Notes: generated by a model not told the origin, from the sequence alone. A DNA stretch of 64,000 nucleotides from Candidatus Gastranaerophilales bacterium (GCA_947626225.1 CANQRH010000004.1:1-64000); one strand, 5' to 3'. Shown: positions 9,129 through 18,749, numbered from the stretch's first letter. Numbers and translations: made by a program.

Positions 9129-9966
9129 TCTACATATCCATACATATTTTTCGGACGGTGTTTTTTCTCCCGAGAAAATCGCGGATACTGCGGTTGAGGT
9201 CGGACTTCAAGCTATTGCGCTCACGGATCACGATAACGTTTTATCGTATGATATCGCAAAAGATTATATTAGTAAAAAAGGGCTTGAACTTGAACTTATT
9301 CGCGGGATAGAGGTTAATACCCTTTATAAAAATTACGAAGTCCATATTCTCGGATATTTTATGGATGTTGAGAACAGTGATTTCCAAAATCTTCTAAAAA
9401 CTCAGCAGCAGGCTCGTATTAAGCAGGCAAAAGAAATTATATCACTTCTTGCAAAAAAAGAGGGTATAAAAATAAAGTTTGAAGATATAAAAAAACAGGT
9501 AGCCGAAGGCGGAAGTATAGGACGTCCTCATATTGCAAAGGCAATTACAAATGCGGGCGGTACAAATAATGTTATGGATGCTTATGCAAAATATATCCAT
9601 GATGATTCTCCCGTATACGTTCAAAGAAAAACTGTTTCTCCTCATGATGCGGTTGAAATTATCTATGATGCGGGCGGAGTTCCGGTTATAGCGCATCCGC
9701 ATGATTTGGATATAGCCGAAACACTTATAAAAGAGCTTATGCAGTACGGGCTTAGAGGTATTGAAGCTTATCACAGAAAACATTCTCCCGCCTGCGTTGA
9801 ATATTTTTCGTCCATGGCGGAAGAACTCGGTCTGATTGTCACGGGCGGTTCGGATTTTCACTGCCCGAACATTATGAACGGACAGATTATTCTGGGTAAG
9901 AACTTCGTGCCGGAATGGATTTATGATAAGCTTATCGAGGAGAAAAAAAGGATTGATATGGCATAA
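9118..9966 (+). CDS. PHP-domain phosphoesterase
   Basis: A 282-residue PHP hydrolase. Metal ligands are visible in DLHIHTYFSDG (residues 3-13), LTDHDN (about 40), RGIEVN (about 65), VIAHPHD and GGSDFH near the C-terminus. Stand-alone PHP proteins of this type degrade small phosphorylated molecules such as 3',5'-nucleoside bisphosphates or short oligonucleotides; the exact substrate is inferred only. The ATG at 9118 is preferred over an in-frame ATG at 9103 because GAGG lies eight bases upstream and the family begins immediately before DLHxHT. It overlaps the end of ymdB and the start of the next gene (TAATG), so this is a tight operon. Confidence 0.85.
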   Translation: MKSDLHIHTYFSDGVFSPEKIADTAVEVGLQAIALTDHDNVLSYDIAKDYISKKGLELELIRGIEVNTLYKNYEVHILGYFMDVENSDFQNLLKTQQQARIKQAKEIISLLAKKEGIKIKFEDIKKQVAEGGSIGRPHIAKAITNAGGTNNVMDAYAKYIHDDSPVYVQRKTVSPHDAVEIIYDAGGVPVIAHPHDLDIAETLIKELMQYGLRGIEAYHRKHSPACVEYFSSMAEELGLIVTGGSDFHCPNIMNGQIILGKNFVPEWIYDKLIEEKKRIDMA

Positions 9967-10604
9967 TGAAAGGTAAATTCTGTTGGAAACTTGAATACAG
10001 CTTTGTTTTATTTATAATTCTCGGGATTATAGTTTTCGTAATGCCGTTTTCCATAGACAGTACCCGGCAGGCAAATATCATTTCCCGCTGGAACGGTAAA
10101 ATAAATCGTGTCGAATATATGTTTTCCGTCATTAATGCTCATATAACCGATGATATTTTGTACGGTTATGACAGAGCAAAAACGCCTAAGGAAAGAGAAA
10201 CTTATCTTTATACTCTAATAAAACCTTATATGCGTTTGAAAAATTGTCCGATAAAAAGACATTACAAAACGCGTTATATGAATGGTGCGAGAGTCTATAA
10301 AGGTCAGATGTATTACTTTGAAGATTTGTATTTTGCAGAGAACAAAACAATTGTCGGAATAAAAGATGTTAAAACGGAAAATCCCGATGATGCATTATTT
10401 ATAATGATGTTTGATATGAACGGTTTTTTACCCCCGAACAGGTGGGGACGTGATATTTTCGGTCTGAATATTTTTGACGGCGGAAGGATTGAACCTTTCG
10501 GTTATGATAAAGATATGCGGGAGCTTAAAAATGACTGCTCCAAAAACGGAACGGGTTTGAGTTGTTCGTATTATTACAAAATTGGCGGAGGCTTTGATGA
10601 GTAA
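9966..10604 (+). CDS. membrane-anchored protein with pseudopilin-like C-terminus
   Basis: A 212-residue protein with one N-terminal hydrophobic helix (about 13-30). The C-terminal part FDMNGFLPPNRWGRDIFGL resembles the [V]D.NG..GPN.WG.D.F motif that closes many bacterial prepilins. The usual prepilin-peptidase site (G-F-x4-E) is missing from the N-terminus, so it would not be processed as a standard pilin. Its start codon overlaps the stop of the preceding PHP gene (TAATGA). I do not recognise a named family. A role in an envelope pseudopilus is speculative. Confidence 0.7.
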   Translation: MKGKFCWKLEYSFVLFIILGIIVFVMPFSIDSTRQANIISRWNGKINRVEYMFSVINAHITDDILYGYDRAKTPKERETYLYTLIKPYMRLKNCPIKRHYKTRYMNGARVYKGQMYYFEDLYFAENKTIVGIKDVKTENPDDALFIMMFDMNGFLPPNRWGRDIFGLNIFDGGRIEPFGYDKDMRELKNDCSKNGTGLSCSYYYKIGGGFDE

Positions 10605-11184
10605 ACGTATTTGTGTTTTTGCTTCATCGTGCAATTTTTTGGACGAGAGCTATTACAAAGCTGCCTGTGATTTTGGCAGACTGCTCGGCGAAGCGGGCTT
10701 TGATATGGTTTACGGCGGAAGCTCACTCGGTATGATGTGGAAATGCGCCGAACAGGTTAAAAATTACGGCGGAAATATTATTGGAGTTATGCCTGAAAAA
10801 CTTTACAATATGGGTGTATTCACAGATGAATGTATCGAATTAAAAATTACGAAAGGAATGCGTGAAAGAAAAGCCGAAATGGACAAACTTTCGGATGGTA
10901 TCGTGGCATTGGCGGGCGGTTTCGGTACATTGGAAGAATTAAGCGAAATGATTGTTCAAAAACAGCTCGGTTACAACAACAAACCGATTGTTCTGCTTAA
11001 TACTAACGGATTTTATGACAAATTAAACGAGTTTTTCGAACAGCTTATAAAGGAAAACTTTGCGCGCGATAAATGTCGTGAGCTTTATTATATTGCTCAG
11101 ACACCTTCTGATGCGGTTAATTATCTGCAAAACTACGTACCGAAAGAAATTTCGGTTACAATGCGTGATATTTATAAAAGATAA
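10597..11184 (+). CDS. LOG-family nucleoside-5'-monophosphate phosphoribohydrolase
   Basis: A 195-residue Rossmann-like protein of the LOG ('lysine decarboxylase') family, which releases a nucleobase and ribose-5-phosphate from nucleotides. The signature appears as VYGGSSLGMMW (about 35-45), MRERKAEMDKLSDG and AGGFGTLEEL (about 110), where Pro of the usual PGGxGT is Ala. The old lysine-decarboxylase annotation of this family is wrong. The ATG at 10597 is chosen because GGAGG lies six bases before it and the family starts with KRICVF. It overlaps the preceding gene by 8 bp. Whether it makes cytokinin-like bases or salvages purines is unknown. Confidence 0.88.
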   Translation: MSKRICVFASSCNFLDESYYKAACDFGRLLGEAGFDMVYGGSSLGMMWKCAEQVKNYGGNIIGVMPEKLYNMGVFTDECIELKITKGMRERKAEMDKLSDGIVALAGGFGTLEELSEMIVQKQLGYNNKPIVLLNTNGFYDKLNEFFEQLIKENFARDKCRELYYIAQTPSDAVNYLQNYVPKEISVTMRDIYKR

Positions 11185-11190
11185 ATCCTG

Positions 11191-12588
11191 TTATTTTGTT
11201 AAATAGTTTAGGATTGTCCTTACACCTGCGCCTGTTGCCCCGGCAATGAATTCTTTCTGCGGTTTTTCAATGTAAGCAGTGCCTGCAATATCTATGTGGC
11301 ACCATTTTACACCTTTGACAAATTCCTGAAGGAACAATCCTGCGGCAGATGCACCGCCGCCTCTTGCGCCGGTGTTTTTCATATCGGCAATATCGGATTT
11401 AAGACTGTCGAAGTATTCTTTAAACATAGGTAACTGCCAGAACTTTTCACCTGCTTCATCCGCTGATTTAATTACTCTTGCAATCATATCATCATCGTTG
11501 CCCATAATACCTGATGCAACACTTCCTAAAGCTACAACACAAGCACCGGTAAGAGTAGCAATATCAATAACTTCGTCAACGCCGAGTTCACAGGCATAAC
11601 ACAGAGCATCCGCAAGCGTAAGCCTGCCTTCCGCGTCGGTGTTGTCCACTTCAATGGTTTTACCGTTCTTTGCCGTTAAAATGTCTCCGGGTTTGTATGA
11701 TGAACCTGAAGGCATATTTTCGCAAGCTGCAATAATTCCGTGTACTTCAACATCGGGTTTAAGTTTTGCAAGTGCCTGCATAACCCCGAGAACACAAGCT
11801 GCACCGGACATATCATCTTTCATTGTAAGCATTGATGAAGGTGGTTTTAAATCAAGGCCGCCCGAATCAAAACAAATGCCTTTACCGATTATTGCAATTT
11901 TTTTCTTGGCATTCCGTACCGTATATTTCATATGAATAAATTTTGGCGGATGAACACTTCCCTGTCCCACTGCCAGAAATGCACCCATATTCATTTTTTC
12001 TATTTCATCTTTATCATAAATCTTTGTTTCGATGCCTTCAATATTTTTAGCTGTTTGTGCAAGCAAAGACGGAACGGCAATTTGAGCCGGTGTATTTGCC
12101 AAATCACGTGTATACTTCATTGCTTCCGCAAATATTAAACCTTCATTAACATCATTTTCGGAAAATCCGCCGAAAGTTATTTCTTCAAGATGGTGAACTT
12201 TTTGAGATTTGTATTTGTCATAAGCGTAATCAGCCGTTAAGACTCCGATAACGGCTTGTTTTGCATATTCGGAAAAATCCGCAAAGTCAAAAGAAGCATT
12301 TTTAGCTTTGATTTGAACCAATTTTTTTACAGCTTTTGCGCAAGCTTCTCTGATTGTATTACGGTCAACTTTATCTTTTTTACCCAATCCTATAATTAAT
12401 ATTTTGTCGGCAGGAATTTTGCCGAAAGTATGCAGAAGATAAGTTTGTCCGAACTTGCCTTCAAACCCGTCTTTTTCAACCGCATAAATATTTGCGATTT
12501 CCTGTGAAGTTTTTTCTCCTTCAAACTTGCTTATTACAAGAACTTCCGCATTATCATTTTTAACATTGTCAGATACTTTTATATTCAT
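11191..12588 (-). CDS. pepA: leucyl aminopeptidase, M17 family
   Basis: A cytosolic, hexameric, two-metal exopeptidase that trims N-terminal residues from peptides. The 465-residue protein has the less conserved N-terminal domain (1-160) and the catalytic domain with GKGICFDSGGLDLKP, metal ligands in MKDDMSGAA and the M17 signature NTDAEGRLTLADAL. The start is the ATG at 12588, with AAAAGGAG seven bases upstream; an in-frame start further up lacks a ribosome site. It lies tail to tail with the LOG gene with a 6-bp gap and no clear terminator. Confidence 0.95.
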   Translation of the reverse strand: MNIKVSDNVKNDNAEVLVISKFEGEKTSQEIANIYAVEKDGFEGKFGQTYLLHTFGKIPADKILIIGLGKKDKVDRNTIREACAKAVKKLVQIKAKNASFDFADFSEYAKQAVIGVLTADYAYDKYKSQKVHHLEEITFGGFSENDVNEGLIFAEAMKYTRDLANTPAQIAVPSLLAQTAKNIEGIETKIYDKDEIEKMNMGAFLAVGQGSVHPPKFIHMKYTVRNAKKKIAIIGKGICFDSGGLDLKPPSSMLTMKDDMSGAACVLGVMQALAKLKPDVEVHGIIAACENMPSGSSYKPGDILTAKNGKTIEVDNTDAEGRLTLADALCYACELGVDEVIDIATLTGACVVALGSVASGIMGNDDDMIARVIKSADEAGEKFWQLPMFKEYFDSLKSDIADMKNTGARGGGASAAGLFLQEFVKGVKWCHIDIAGTAYIEKPQKEFIAGATGAGVRTILNYLTK

Positions 12589-12648
12589 ATTCTCTCCTTT
12601 TGAAAAGAAGTATAGCACTTTATGATTTGTAAATCAAATTGTATAACG

Positions 12649-12677
12649 TTGCTATTATTTGAATAAAATGCTATAAT
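12649..12677 (+). promoter_or_regulatory. promoter of the divergent PAP2 gene
   Basis: TTGCTA (12649-12654), a 17-bp spacer and TATAAT (12672-12677). The leader is about 25 nt and carries a GAGAGAAG ribosome site. It lies between the divergent pepA and PAP2 genes. Confidence 0.65.
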
Positions 12678-12708
12678 GAACAAAGTTAGTTTAAATTGAG
12701 AGAAGATA

Positions 12709-13170
12709 ATGACGGAAAATATAATTAATACAGGATATGAAGCTTTAGCATCAGGCATTATGGCGGCTTTTTTTGCGCAGGTAATAAAATTTATAATATT
12801 CACCGCAAAATCAAGAAAGATTAATTTTAAGATATTTACTACTACGGGCGGTATGCCGAGTTCGCATTCTGCCGGTGTTATGGGGCTTGCGACATCAATA
12901 GGTATTATAGACGGATGGAATTCAACCGCTTTTGCGATATCGCTCGGATTTGCGCTTATCACAATGTATGATGCGGCGGGAGTAAGACGTGCGGCGGGCA
13001 AAACCGCAGCATGCTTGAACAGGATGATGGACGACTTTTATAACCATGATGTTCAGGCTATCGGCGGAAAGCTCAAAGAACTTTTGGGGCATACGCCTTT
13101 AGAAGTCATTATGGGAGCCATTTTCGGTATTCTTTTTGCATACTTTTTCCACTATAATTTTTTGTCATAA
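12709..13170 (+). CDS. divergent PAP2-family membrane protein
   Basis: A 153-residue membrane protein of the 'divergent PAP2' (acid phosphatase/vanadium haloperoxidase-related) family found in cyanobacteria, plants and Firmicutes. Diagnostic segments are TTTGGMPSSHSAGVMGLA (about 45-62), MYDAAGVRRAAGKTA (about 89-103) and GHTPLEVIMGA (about 125-135). There are three to four hydrophobic segments. The His and Arg residues of the PAP2 active site are partly retained, so lipid phosphatase activity is possible but unproven. It starts at an ATG with GAGAGAAG upstream. The next gene follows within about 60-110 bp depending on its start. Confidence 0.88.
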   Translation: MTENIINTGYEALASGIMAAFFAQVIKFIIFTAKSRKINFKIFTTTGGMPSSHSAGVMGLATSIGIIDGWNSTAFAISLGFALITMYDAAGVRRAAGKTAACLNRMMDDFYNHDVQAIGGKLKELLGHTPLEVIMGAIFGILFAYFFHYNFLS

Positions 13171-13225
13171 ATGTGCTTGCCTTTTTCTGACATTTATGTA
13201 ATAATTTCAAATGTAAGGGCTTACG

Positions 13226-16200
13226 GTGAAATCCGTATCCGAAATTTGTACCCTTAGGGAAAGAAAGAGATACTCGTTAATGAGTGCCAAACAACAGCAG
13301 GAATTTAATTACAAATTTATAAAGGAAAATGCCGGTGCAGGAAGCTGGCGGCGCGGTTATGAATACCATTTGAAGGATATGGTGTTTGATACTTACCCTG
13401 AAAAAAACTTTTATATGGGCAAAGTTAAAGGTAATTTTCAGGAATATTACAATACCGACTTGATTTTTAAGAAAAATAAAGTTGAAGCACGCTGTAATTG
13501 CCCGTTGAAAGAAGAATGGTGCAAACATGCGGTTGCGGTTGCTCTTAAAGCGATTGATGAGCATGCTTATGAAGATTGGCTTGAAACAAAATTCGGTATG
13601 GAATTTGATTTTCCTGATGAAAATACCGCGTTAACCGACGAACCTACAGGCAGTTATATATTTCACTTTAATTCCAAAAGAAAAGCAAATTTCTTTTCTA
13701 TTCTTGTGCGCTCGAGAGAAACGGGAAAAGTCGTCAGACAAATTGAACCTATTTTGCGGGCATTGATTGAAATGCAAAAACAGGACAAATCGTTTGAGCT
13801 TAATAACTCTCAAAAGGTTGAAGTTGCTATATTTCAGCAGCTTCTGACAATATCAAGACAGGATAAAAAAGCAGGCTGGTATGACATTCCGATTACAAAG
13901 TTCGGGCCTATGTTTACACTGCTTTCAAAAGCGGATGAAGTGCTTGACGAGAAAACAAAAGAACGTTTGAAATTTACCGATGAAGAATGGAAACTTATTT
14001 TGAATGTTAATACGGGTGCTCAAGGTACAATTCTTTTATCGCTGGAATGGAAACGCCCCGATAAAGACGATGTTTATCCGCTTGAAGAAGTAAGATATTT
14101 TTCAAGACATTTGAAATGGGGCAGATATAAAAATATTATTTTCCCGACGAATATTGCGATGAATTCACTCCCGCAAAATATTTTGAAATCTTCATTTACG
14201 GATTTAAAGGACGCGGACGGCGGAAAGTTTATATACGAGGAGCTTCCGAAACTGCAGGAAATTATGGATGTTGAAATCTCCGATAATATCAGCAAGTTGA
14301 TGCTTACGGAACGACCGCCCGTTAATGTTGTTACTCTCGGCATAGATTATGATCAATCTTTGAAGGCATCTTTGGAATTTGAATATGACGGAGTTACTGT
14401 CCCTTATTCAAAAACAACTGCCGAAAAATCACCTTATATCACTGTCAAAAAGCAGGGAGAAGATTTAATCTACTGGATTAAACGTAACCTTAAACACGAA
14501 CAGGAAGCTTATGCCATGCTTCTTGCCTGCAAATTTGTCCCGATGCAGACTAACAACCTTGCACTGGAGAAAGAAAACGCGATTGATTTTTATAATTACT
14601 ACATAAAACAAGCGGGTGAAGGCTGGAAATTTGTCGAAAAAGACGATATGAGCTTCTTTAAGCTTATGGATAGTCCTTTTAAACTGTGCGCCAAAATTGA
14701 TTTTTCTCAAGAGGCGGAAGACAGCTTTGAAATTTTCCTCTACGGTCAAGCCGGCGAAGAAATTATTAATTTTGATGAGGTTTATGAAACAATTCAAAGC
14801 GGTGAAAAATACAGCCGTATCAGAAGTCTTGGGTTTGTTGAATATCCCGCTCAGGATATTTACTCCATTATGCGTGCATTTAACTCGTTTGATGTCTACA
14901 GAAACAATGATAATAAGTTTATAGTCAAAACATACCGCGCCGGATTGATTAACGAACTCCAGAACCTTAATGTTGAACTCATATTGAGTAAAGAATTTGA
15001 AAATTTCTGGAGTCAGATGTCAACATTTTCTGCTTCCGAAGATCTTAATCTTCCGGTTGGAGTTAATGCGGAATTTCGTGAATATCAGATTAAAGGTTTC
15101 AGCTGGCTCTGGTTTATGTATAAATACGGGCTTAACGGTATTCTGGCTGATGATATGGGGCTTGGTAAAACACTACAGGCACTTGCAGTTATTGAAAAGG
15201 CGAAAGAAGAAGACGGCCCGATGCCTACACTCGTTATTTGTCCGACTACGGTTGTATTTAACTGGGAATCCGAAATTCAAAAATTCGCACCCGGACTTAG
15301 TTGTCTGAAGTTATCCGGTATAGACAGAAAACAGCTTTTTAAGGAAATTCCGAATTATGATGTCGTTATAACAAGCTATGCACTCATAAGGCGTGATATT
15401 GCCAAATTGAAGGATTTCAACTTCAGATATATTATTCTCGATGAATCGCAGAATATTAAAAACGCTATGTCGCAAACGGCTCAAGCCGTCAAGAAACTTC
15501 AGGCATCTCACAAACTTGCACTGTCAGGTACTCCGATTGAAAACAAACTTGAAGAACTGTGGTCTGTATTTGATTTTCTTATGCCCGGATTTTTGTTCAG
15601 CGTGTCTGATTTTAACTACCGCTATGTTAATCCGATTATGGAACGTCAGGACAAAACTGTTGAAAAACGGCTTAAACTCCAGATTTATCCGTTCATACTA
15701 CGTCGTATGAAACGGGATGTTGCAAAAGATTTGCCCGATAAAGTTGAAAACATTGCATACTGCGAACTTACGGATGAGCAAAAAGACTTTTACCTGCAAG
15801 TTCTTGACAGTACGAAAGAAGAACTGTTTAAATCCATCGAACAAAACGGACTTGAAAAGAGCAGACTTTCAATATTCTCGGCACTTCTCAGACTTCGGCA
15901 GATTTGCTGTCATCCGCGTTTGTATGACAAAAATAATGTTAAAAATATTATTTCGTCCGGCAAATTTGAAAAACTTAAATCAATGCTTGAAGAAATTGTT
16001 GATGAAGGACACAGAGTGCTTTTGTTCAGCCAGTTTGTAGATATGCTCGATATTATTAAAGCTTGGCTTGAACGCGAAGGAATACCCTATGAATACCTCA
16101 CGGGCAAAACCAAAGACAGGCAAGGCGCAGTTGAAAGATTTAATTCAACGCCGTCAATACCGATATTTCTTATCAGTTTGAAAGCCGGAGGTACGGGATT

Positions 16201-16468
16201 GAACCTTACCGGTGCCGATTACGTTATACATTATGATCCTTGGTGGAACCCTGCGGTTGAAGATCAGGCTACAGACCGTGCATACCGTATCGGTCAGACT
16301 AAAAAAGTCTTCGTGTACAGACTCATTACCAAAAATACGGTTGAAGAAAAAATCCAAAAACTTAAAACGATTAAACGTAACCTTGTCGACAGTGTAATTT
16401 CGGTTGACAGAAATATTACCAAATCGCTTACAATGGAAGATATTAAAGAAATCTTCTCCGTCGACTAG
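13226..16468 (+). CDS. SNF2-family DNA helicase/ATPase with SWIM zinc finger
   Basis: A double-stranded-DNA translocase of the bacterial SWI2/SNF2 class. The protein has about 1,080 residues. A SWIM zinc finger (CNCPLKEEWCKHAVA) lies near residue 90, and a long middle region of no recognised motif follows. The helicase core begins near 610: Walker A DDMGLGKTLQ, the DESQ Walker-B variant (ILDESQNIKNA), SGTPIENKLEELWS, then C-terminal motifs FSQFVDMLD, LKAGGTGLNLTGA and DQATDRAYRIGQ. Two starts are possible: GTG at 13226 with a weak AAGGG, or ATG at 13280, which begins at the residues before the SWIM region. I cannot decide between them. The precise DNA-repair or remodelling role is unknown. 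Confidence 0.9.
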   Translation: MKSVSEICTLRERKRYSLMSAKQQQEFNYKFIKENAGAGSWRRGYEYHLKDMVFDTYPEKNFYMGKVKGNFQEYYNTDLIFKKNKVEARCNCPLKEEWCKHAVAVALKAIDEHAYEDWLETKFGMEFDFPDENTALTDEPTGSYIFHFNSKRKANFFSILVRSRETGKVVRQIEPILRALIEMQKQDKSFELNNSQKVEVAIFQQLLTISRQDKKAGWYDIPITKFGPMFTLLSKADEVLDEKTKERLKFTDEEWKLILNVNTGAQGTILLSLEWKRPDKDDVYPLEEVRYFSRHLKWGRYKNIIFPTNIAMNSLPQNILKSSFTDLKDADGGKFIYEELPKLQEIMDVEISDNISKLMLTERPPVNVVTLGIDYDQSLKASLEFEYDGVTVPYSKTTAEKSPYITVKKQGEDLIYWIKRNLKHEQEAYAMLLACKFVPMQTNNLALEKENAIDFYNYYIKQAGEGWKFVEKDDMSFFKLMDSPFKLCAKIDFSQEAEDSFEIFLYGQAGEEIINFDEVYETIQSGEKYSRIRSLGFVEYPAQDIYSIMRAFNSFDVYRNNDNKFIVKTYRAGLINELQNLNVELILSKEFENFWSQMSTFSASEDLNLPVGVNAEFREYQIKGFSWLWFMYKYGLNGILADDMGLGKTLQALAVIEKAKEEDGPMPTLVICPTTVVFNWESEIQKFAPGLSCLKLSGIDRKQLFKEIPNYDVVITSYALIRRDIAKLKDFNFRYIILDESQNIKNAMSQTAQAVKKLQASHKLALSGTPIENKLEELWSVFDFLMPGFLFSVSDFNYRYVNPIMERQDKTVEKRLKLQIYPFILRRMKRDVAKDLPDKVENIAYCELTDEQKDFYLQVLDSTKEELFKSIEQNGLEKSRLSIFSALLRLRQICCHPRLYDKNNVKNIISSGKFEKLKSMLEEIVDEGHRVLLFSQFVDMLDIIKAWLEREGIPYEYLTGKTKDRQGAVERFNSTPSIPIFLISLKAGGTGLNLTGADYVIHYDPWWNPAVEDQATDRAYRIGQTKKVFVYRLITKNTVEEKIQKLKTIKRNLVDSVISVDRNITKSLTMEDIKEIFSVD

Positions 16469-16850
16469 TGGCGAAGCCACTCTTCCCCTTTGCAGATAAT
16501 CGTGTAACTTGGCAAACCTTAGTGTAAGCAGTGATGAAATCACTCCCCCACTGTGTAGATATTCGTGAGATTTTCCTCATCATGTTTATGTAGCGAAGCC
16601 ACTCTTCCCCTTTGCAGATAATCGTGTAACTTGGCAAACCTTAGTGTAAGCAGTGATGAAATCACTCCCCCACTGTGTAGATATTCGTGAGATTTCTCCC
16701 ATCATGTTTATGTGGTGAAGCCACTCTTCTCCTTCGCAGATATTTGTGTAACTTAGCAAACCTTAGTATAAGCAGTGATGAAATCACTCCCCCACTTCGC
16801 AGATGTTCGTATACCTTGGCACATCTTAGTATTAGCTGTGATTCTCCCCC
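16468..16850. repeat. 122-bp tandem repeat array with GAA-loop hairpins
   Basis: Three copies of a 122-bp unit, with equivalent bases at 16471, 16593 and 16715; the third is diverged. Each unit contains two short hairpins with a GAA loop: GTGGC-GAA-GCCAC (first at 16468-16480, starting in the SNF2 stop codon) and AGTGAT-GAA-ATCACT (16530-16544). In copy 3 the first stem becomes GTGGT-GAA-GCCAC, which still pairs. No convincing reading frame is conserved. It separates the convergent SNF2 and ispA genes and may terminate transcripts from both sides. Confidence 0.8.
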
Positions 16851-16888
16851 TGTGTCAATGTTTGCGGCATTTTTTTATGCTCTTAATG

Positions 16889-17770
16889 TTATTTGCTTAC
16901 GGATGTTAAAATTTTATTCAATATTTCTTCAAAAATCTCCGATTGTATAGCATTTTCTTTTAAAATCTCAAAACATCTGTTGATATATTTGTTCAAATCT
17001 TCTTTAGCTTTGTCCAATCCGCAGAGGCTTGTATAGGTTAATTTGCCTGCATTTTTATCTTTTCCCGATGTTTTTCCGATTTCTTCAAAGGTCGAAATTT
17101 CATCCAAAATATCATCCGCGATTTGAAATGCTATACCCAGATTTTGGGCAAATTCAGTTACCGCTTCAAGCTGTTTTTCATCGGCATCGGCAATAATTGC
17201 ACCTGTTCTCAGCGCAAGTTTAAACAAATCCGCGGTTTTATGCTCGTGTATAAAATTCAAAATTTCAAAGGACTGCTCATCATCTTCGTCTAAATACAAC
17301 TTTTCACTCTCAATATCGACTGCCTGTCCGGCTATTACTCCGTATGCACCTGCTGCCTGACAGTATTCTTCCGTTATCTTTACAAGTTTTTCCGCACCCA
17401 GATTTTTTGAATTTTTAAGAATTATCTGCGGTGCAAAGCTCAACAGGGCATCGCCTGCCAAAACAGCGTTAGCTTCTCCGAAAACCATGTGATTTGAAAG
17501 CTTTCCCCGTCTGTAATCGTCATTATCCATACAGGGCAAATCGTCATGTATAAGTGTTTGTGCATGAAGCATTTCCGTTGCGCAAGCTGTCGGTATGGCA
17601 TCTTCAATATTTCCGCCGAAAACCCTGCAGGCTTCAAGGCAAAGAACAGGTCGAAGACGTTTGCCGGGAAGTGTTACGGTGTATTTCATTGCCTTAAAAA
17701 TCTTTTGCGGATAACATATCGGCATAAATTCTTCCAATTTCTTATTTATTAATTCAATGTAATTATTCAT
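16889..17770 (-). CDS. ispA: farnesyl/geranylgeranyl diphosphate synthase
   Basis: A trans-prenyltransferase condensing isopentenyl diphosphate with allylic diphosphates for quinone, undecaprenyl and carotenoid precursors. The 293-residue all-helical protein has the first aspartate-rich motif in IHDDLPCMDNDDYRRG (about 77-92), with the two-residue insertion typical of bacterial FPP synthases, and the second in QIADDILDE (about 219). The ATG at 17770 is preferred over an upstream TTG: AAGGAC lies seven bases before it. It overlaps the end of rsgA by 8 bp, implying coupling. Chain length (C15 or C20) cannot be fixed from sequence alone. Confidence 0.93.
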   Translation of the reverse strand: MNNYIELINKKLEEFMPICYPQKIFKAMKYTVTLPGKRLRPVLCLEACRVFGGNIEDAIPTACATEMLHAQTLIHDDLPCMDNDDYRRGKLSNHMVFGEANAVLAGDALLSFAPQIILKNSKNLGAEKLVKITEEYCQAAGAYGVIAGQAVDIESEKLYLDEDDEQSFEILNFIHEHKTADLFKLALRTGAIIADADEKQLEAVTEFAQNLGIAFQIADDILDEISTFEEIGKTSGKDKNAGKLTYTSLCGLDKAKEDLNKYINRCFEILKENAIQSEIFEEILNKILTSVSK

Positions 17771-18749
17771 CTTCAATGTCCTTATAAATCTTTTGTCTTA
17801 GTGTATTCCTTGCGCTTTCACGTTTTTTATCGCTTATTTTTGCAATATCTTTGTTATGTACGACTTTTTTTGACTGTTCTTCTTTTCTTCCTTCGTATTT
17901 AACGCGTTCTTTGTACTCTTTTGCTTCCGCAACAAAAGCCAGATAACTTTCATAACGTGAAGAATCAATTTTATCAATGTTTGCAAGTACGTTACAGTTA
18001 TCCTCATTTATATGAAGGCAGTCCGAGTATTTGCATCCGCTTCTGTAAATTGAAATATCATCAAAAAGCAAATCAACATCCGCGGGCATTATAAAATCAA
18101 ATCTGATGTTTGAAAACCCCGGAGTATCAACAATTCTTGATTTGCCGTTAATTTTAATAATCTCGCAATGCCTTGTGGTATGAGTTCCCCGTTGTGTCTT
18201 TTCACTCACCTTTTGTGTGCGCAGATTTAAATTAGGATTTACGGAGTTGACAAGGCTGGATTTTCCGACGCCTGAATTTCCGCATAAGACACTTGTTTTA
18301 CCTTCTAAAAGCCTTTCAAATGATTTTATTCCCTTATGCTCTGTTGCAGAAGTAAATACAATATGATAGCCCGTGTAAATTTTTTTTATTTTTTCCCCGA
18401 GTTTTCTGTCCCATTTCAAATCTTCTTTGTTAAAGCACAGTACGGGAGGAATTTTATAATATTTGGCAAGCGCAATGTAGCGGTTGAGCTGATGTAAATC
18501 CAAATCGGGTTCCTTAAGAGCCGAAACGATAATTATTTGGTCTATGTTTGCAACACTTGGTCTGGATATGTAATTTTTCCGCGGGATAATTTTTGTTATA
18601 ACTCCGTTTTCAAATTCCGCAAAATCACCGACAAGAATTTTTTCGTGCTGCTTTTTCAGGACTTCTCTGATTTTGCATTCATAGGTATTTACTCCGTCAT
18701 CAACGTAATAAAAATCCGAATGAATTTTGTAAATCTGTCCTTTTGCCAT
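17763..18749 (-). CDS. rsgA: ribosome small-subunit-dependent GTPase RsgA
   Basis: A circularly permuted GTPase that checks late maturation of the 30S subunit. The 328-residue protein has an N-terminal OB-fold (1-70), then G4 NKEDL, G1 GNSGVGKSSLVN (about 158), the Thr-rich switch RGTHTTRHCE and G3 DTPGFSN. A C-terminal zinc finger with Cys and His ligands lies around CKYSDCLHINEDNC (about 248-261). A lysine-rich tail (about 290-328) follows. It begins with the ATG at 18749 and overlaps ispA at its 3' end. Confidence 0.96.
   Translation of the reverse strand: MAKGQIYKIHSDFYYVDDGVNTYECKIREVLKKQHEKILVGDFAEFENGVITKIIPRKNYISRPSVANIDQIIIVSALKEPDLDLHQLNRYIALAKYYKIPPVLCFNKEDLKWDRKLGEKIKKIYTGYHIVFTSATEHKGIKSFERLLEGKTSVLCGNSGVGKSSLVNSVNPNLNLRTQKVSEKTQRGTHTTRHCEIIKINGKSRIVDTPGFSNIRFDFIMPADVDLLFDDISIYRSGCKYSDCLHINEDNCNVLANIDKIDSSRYESYLAFVAEAKEYKERVKYEGRKEEQSKKVVHNKDIAKISDKKRESARNTLRQKIYKDIEDE

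Noticed and set aside
16443-16637. Short reading frame across the 122-bp repeats
   Set aside because: It spans repeat boundaries, is not kept in copy 3 and has no ribosome site.
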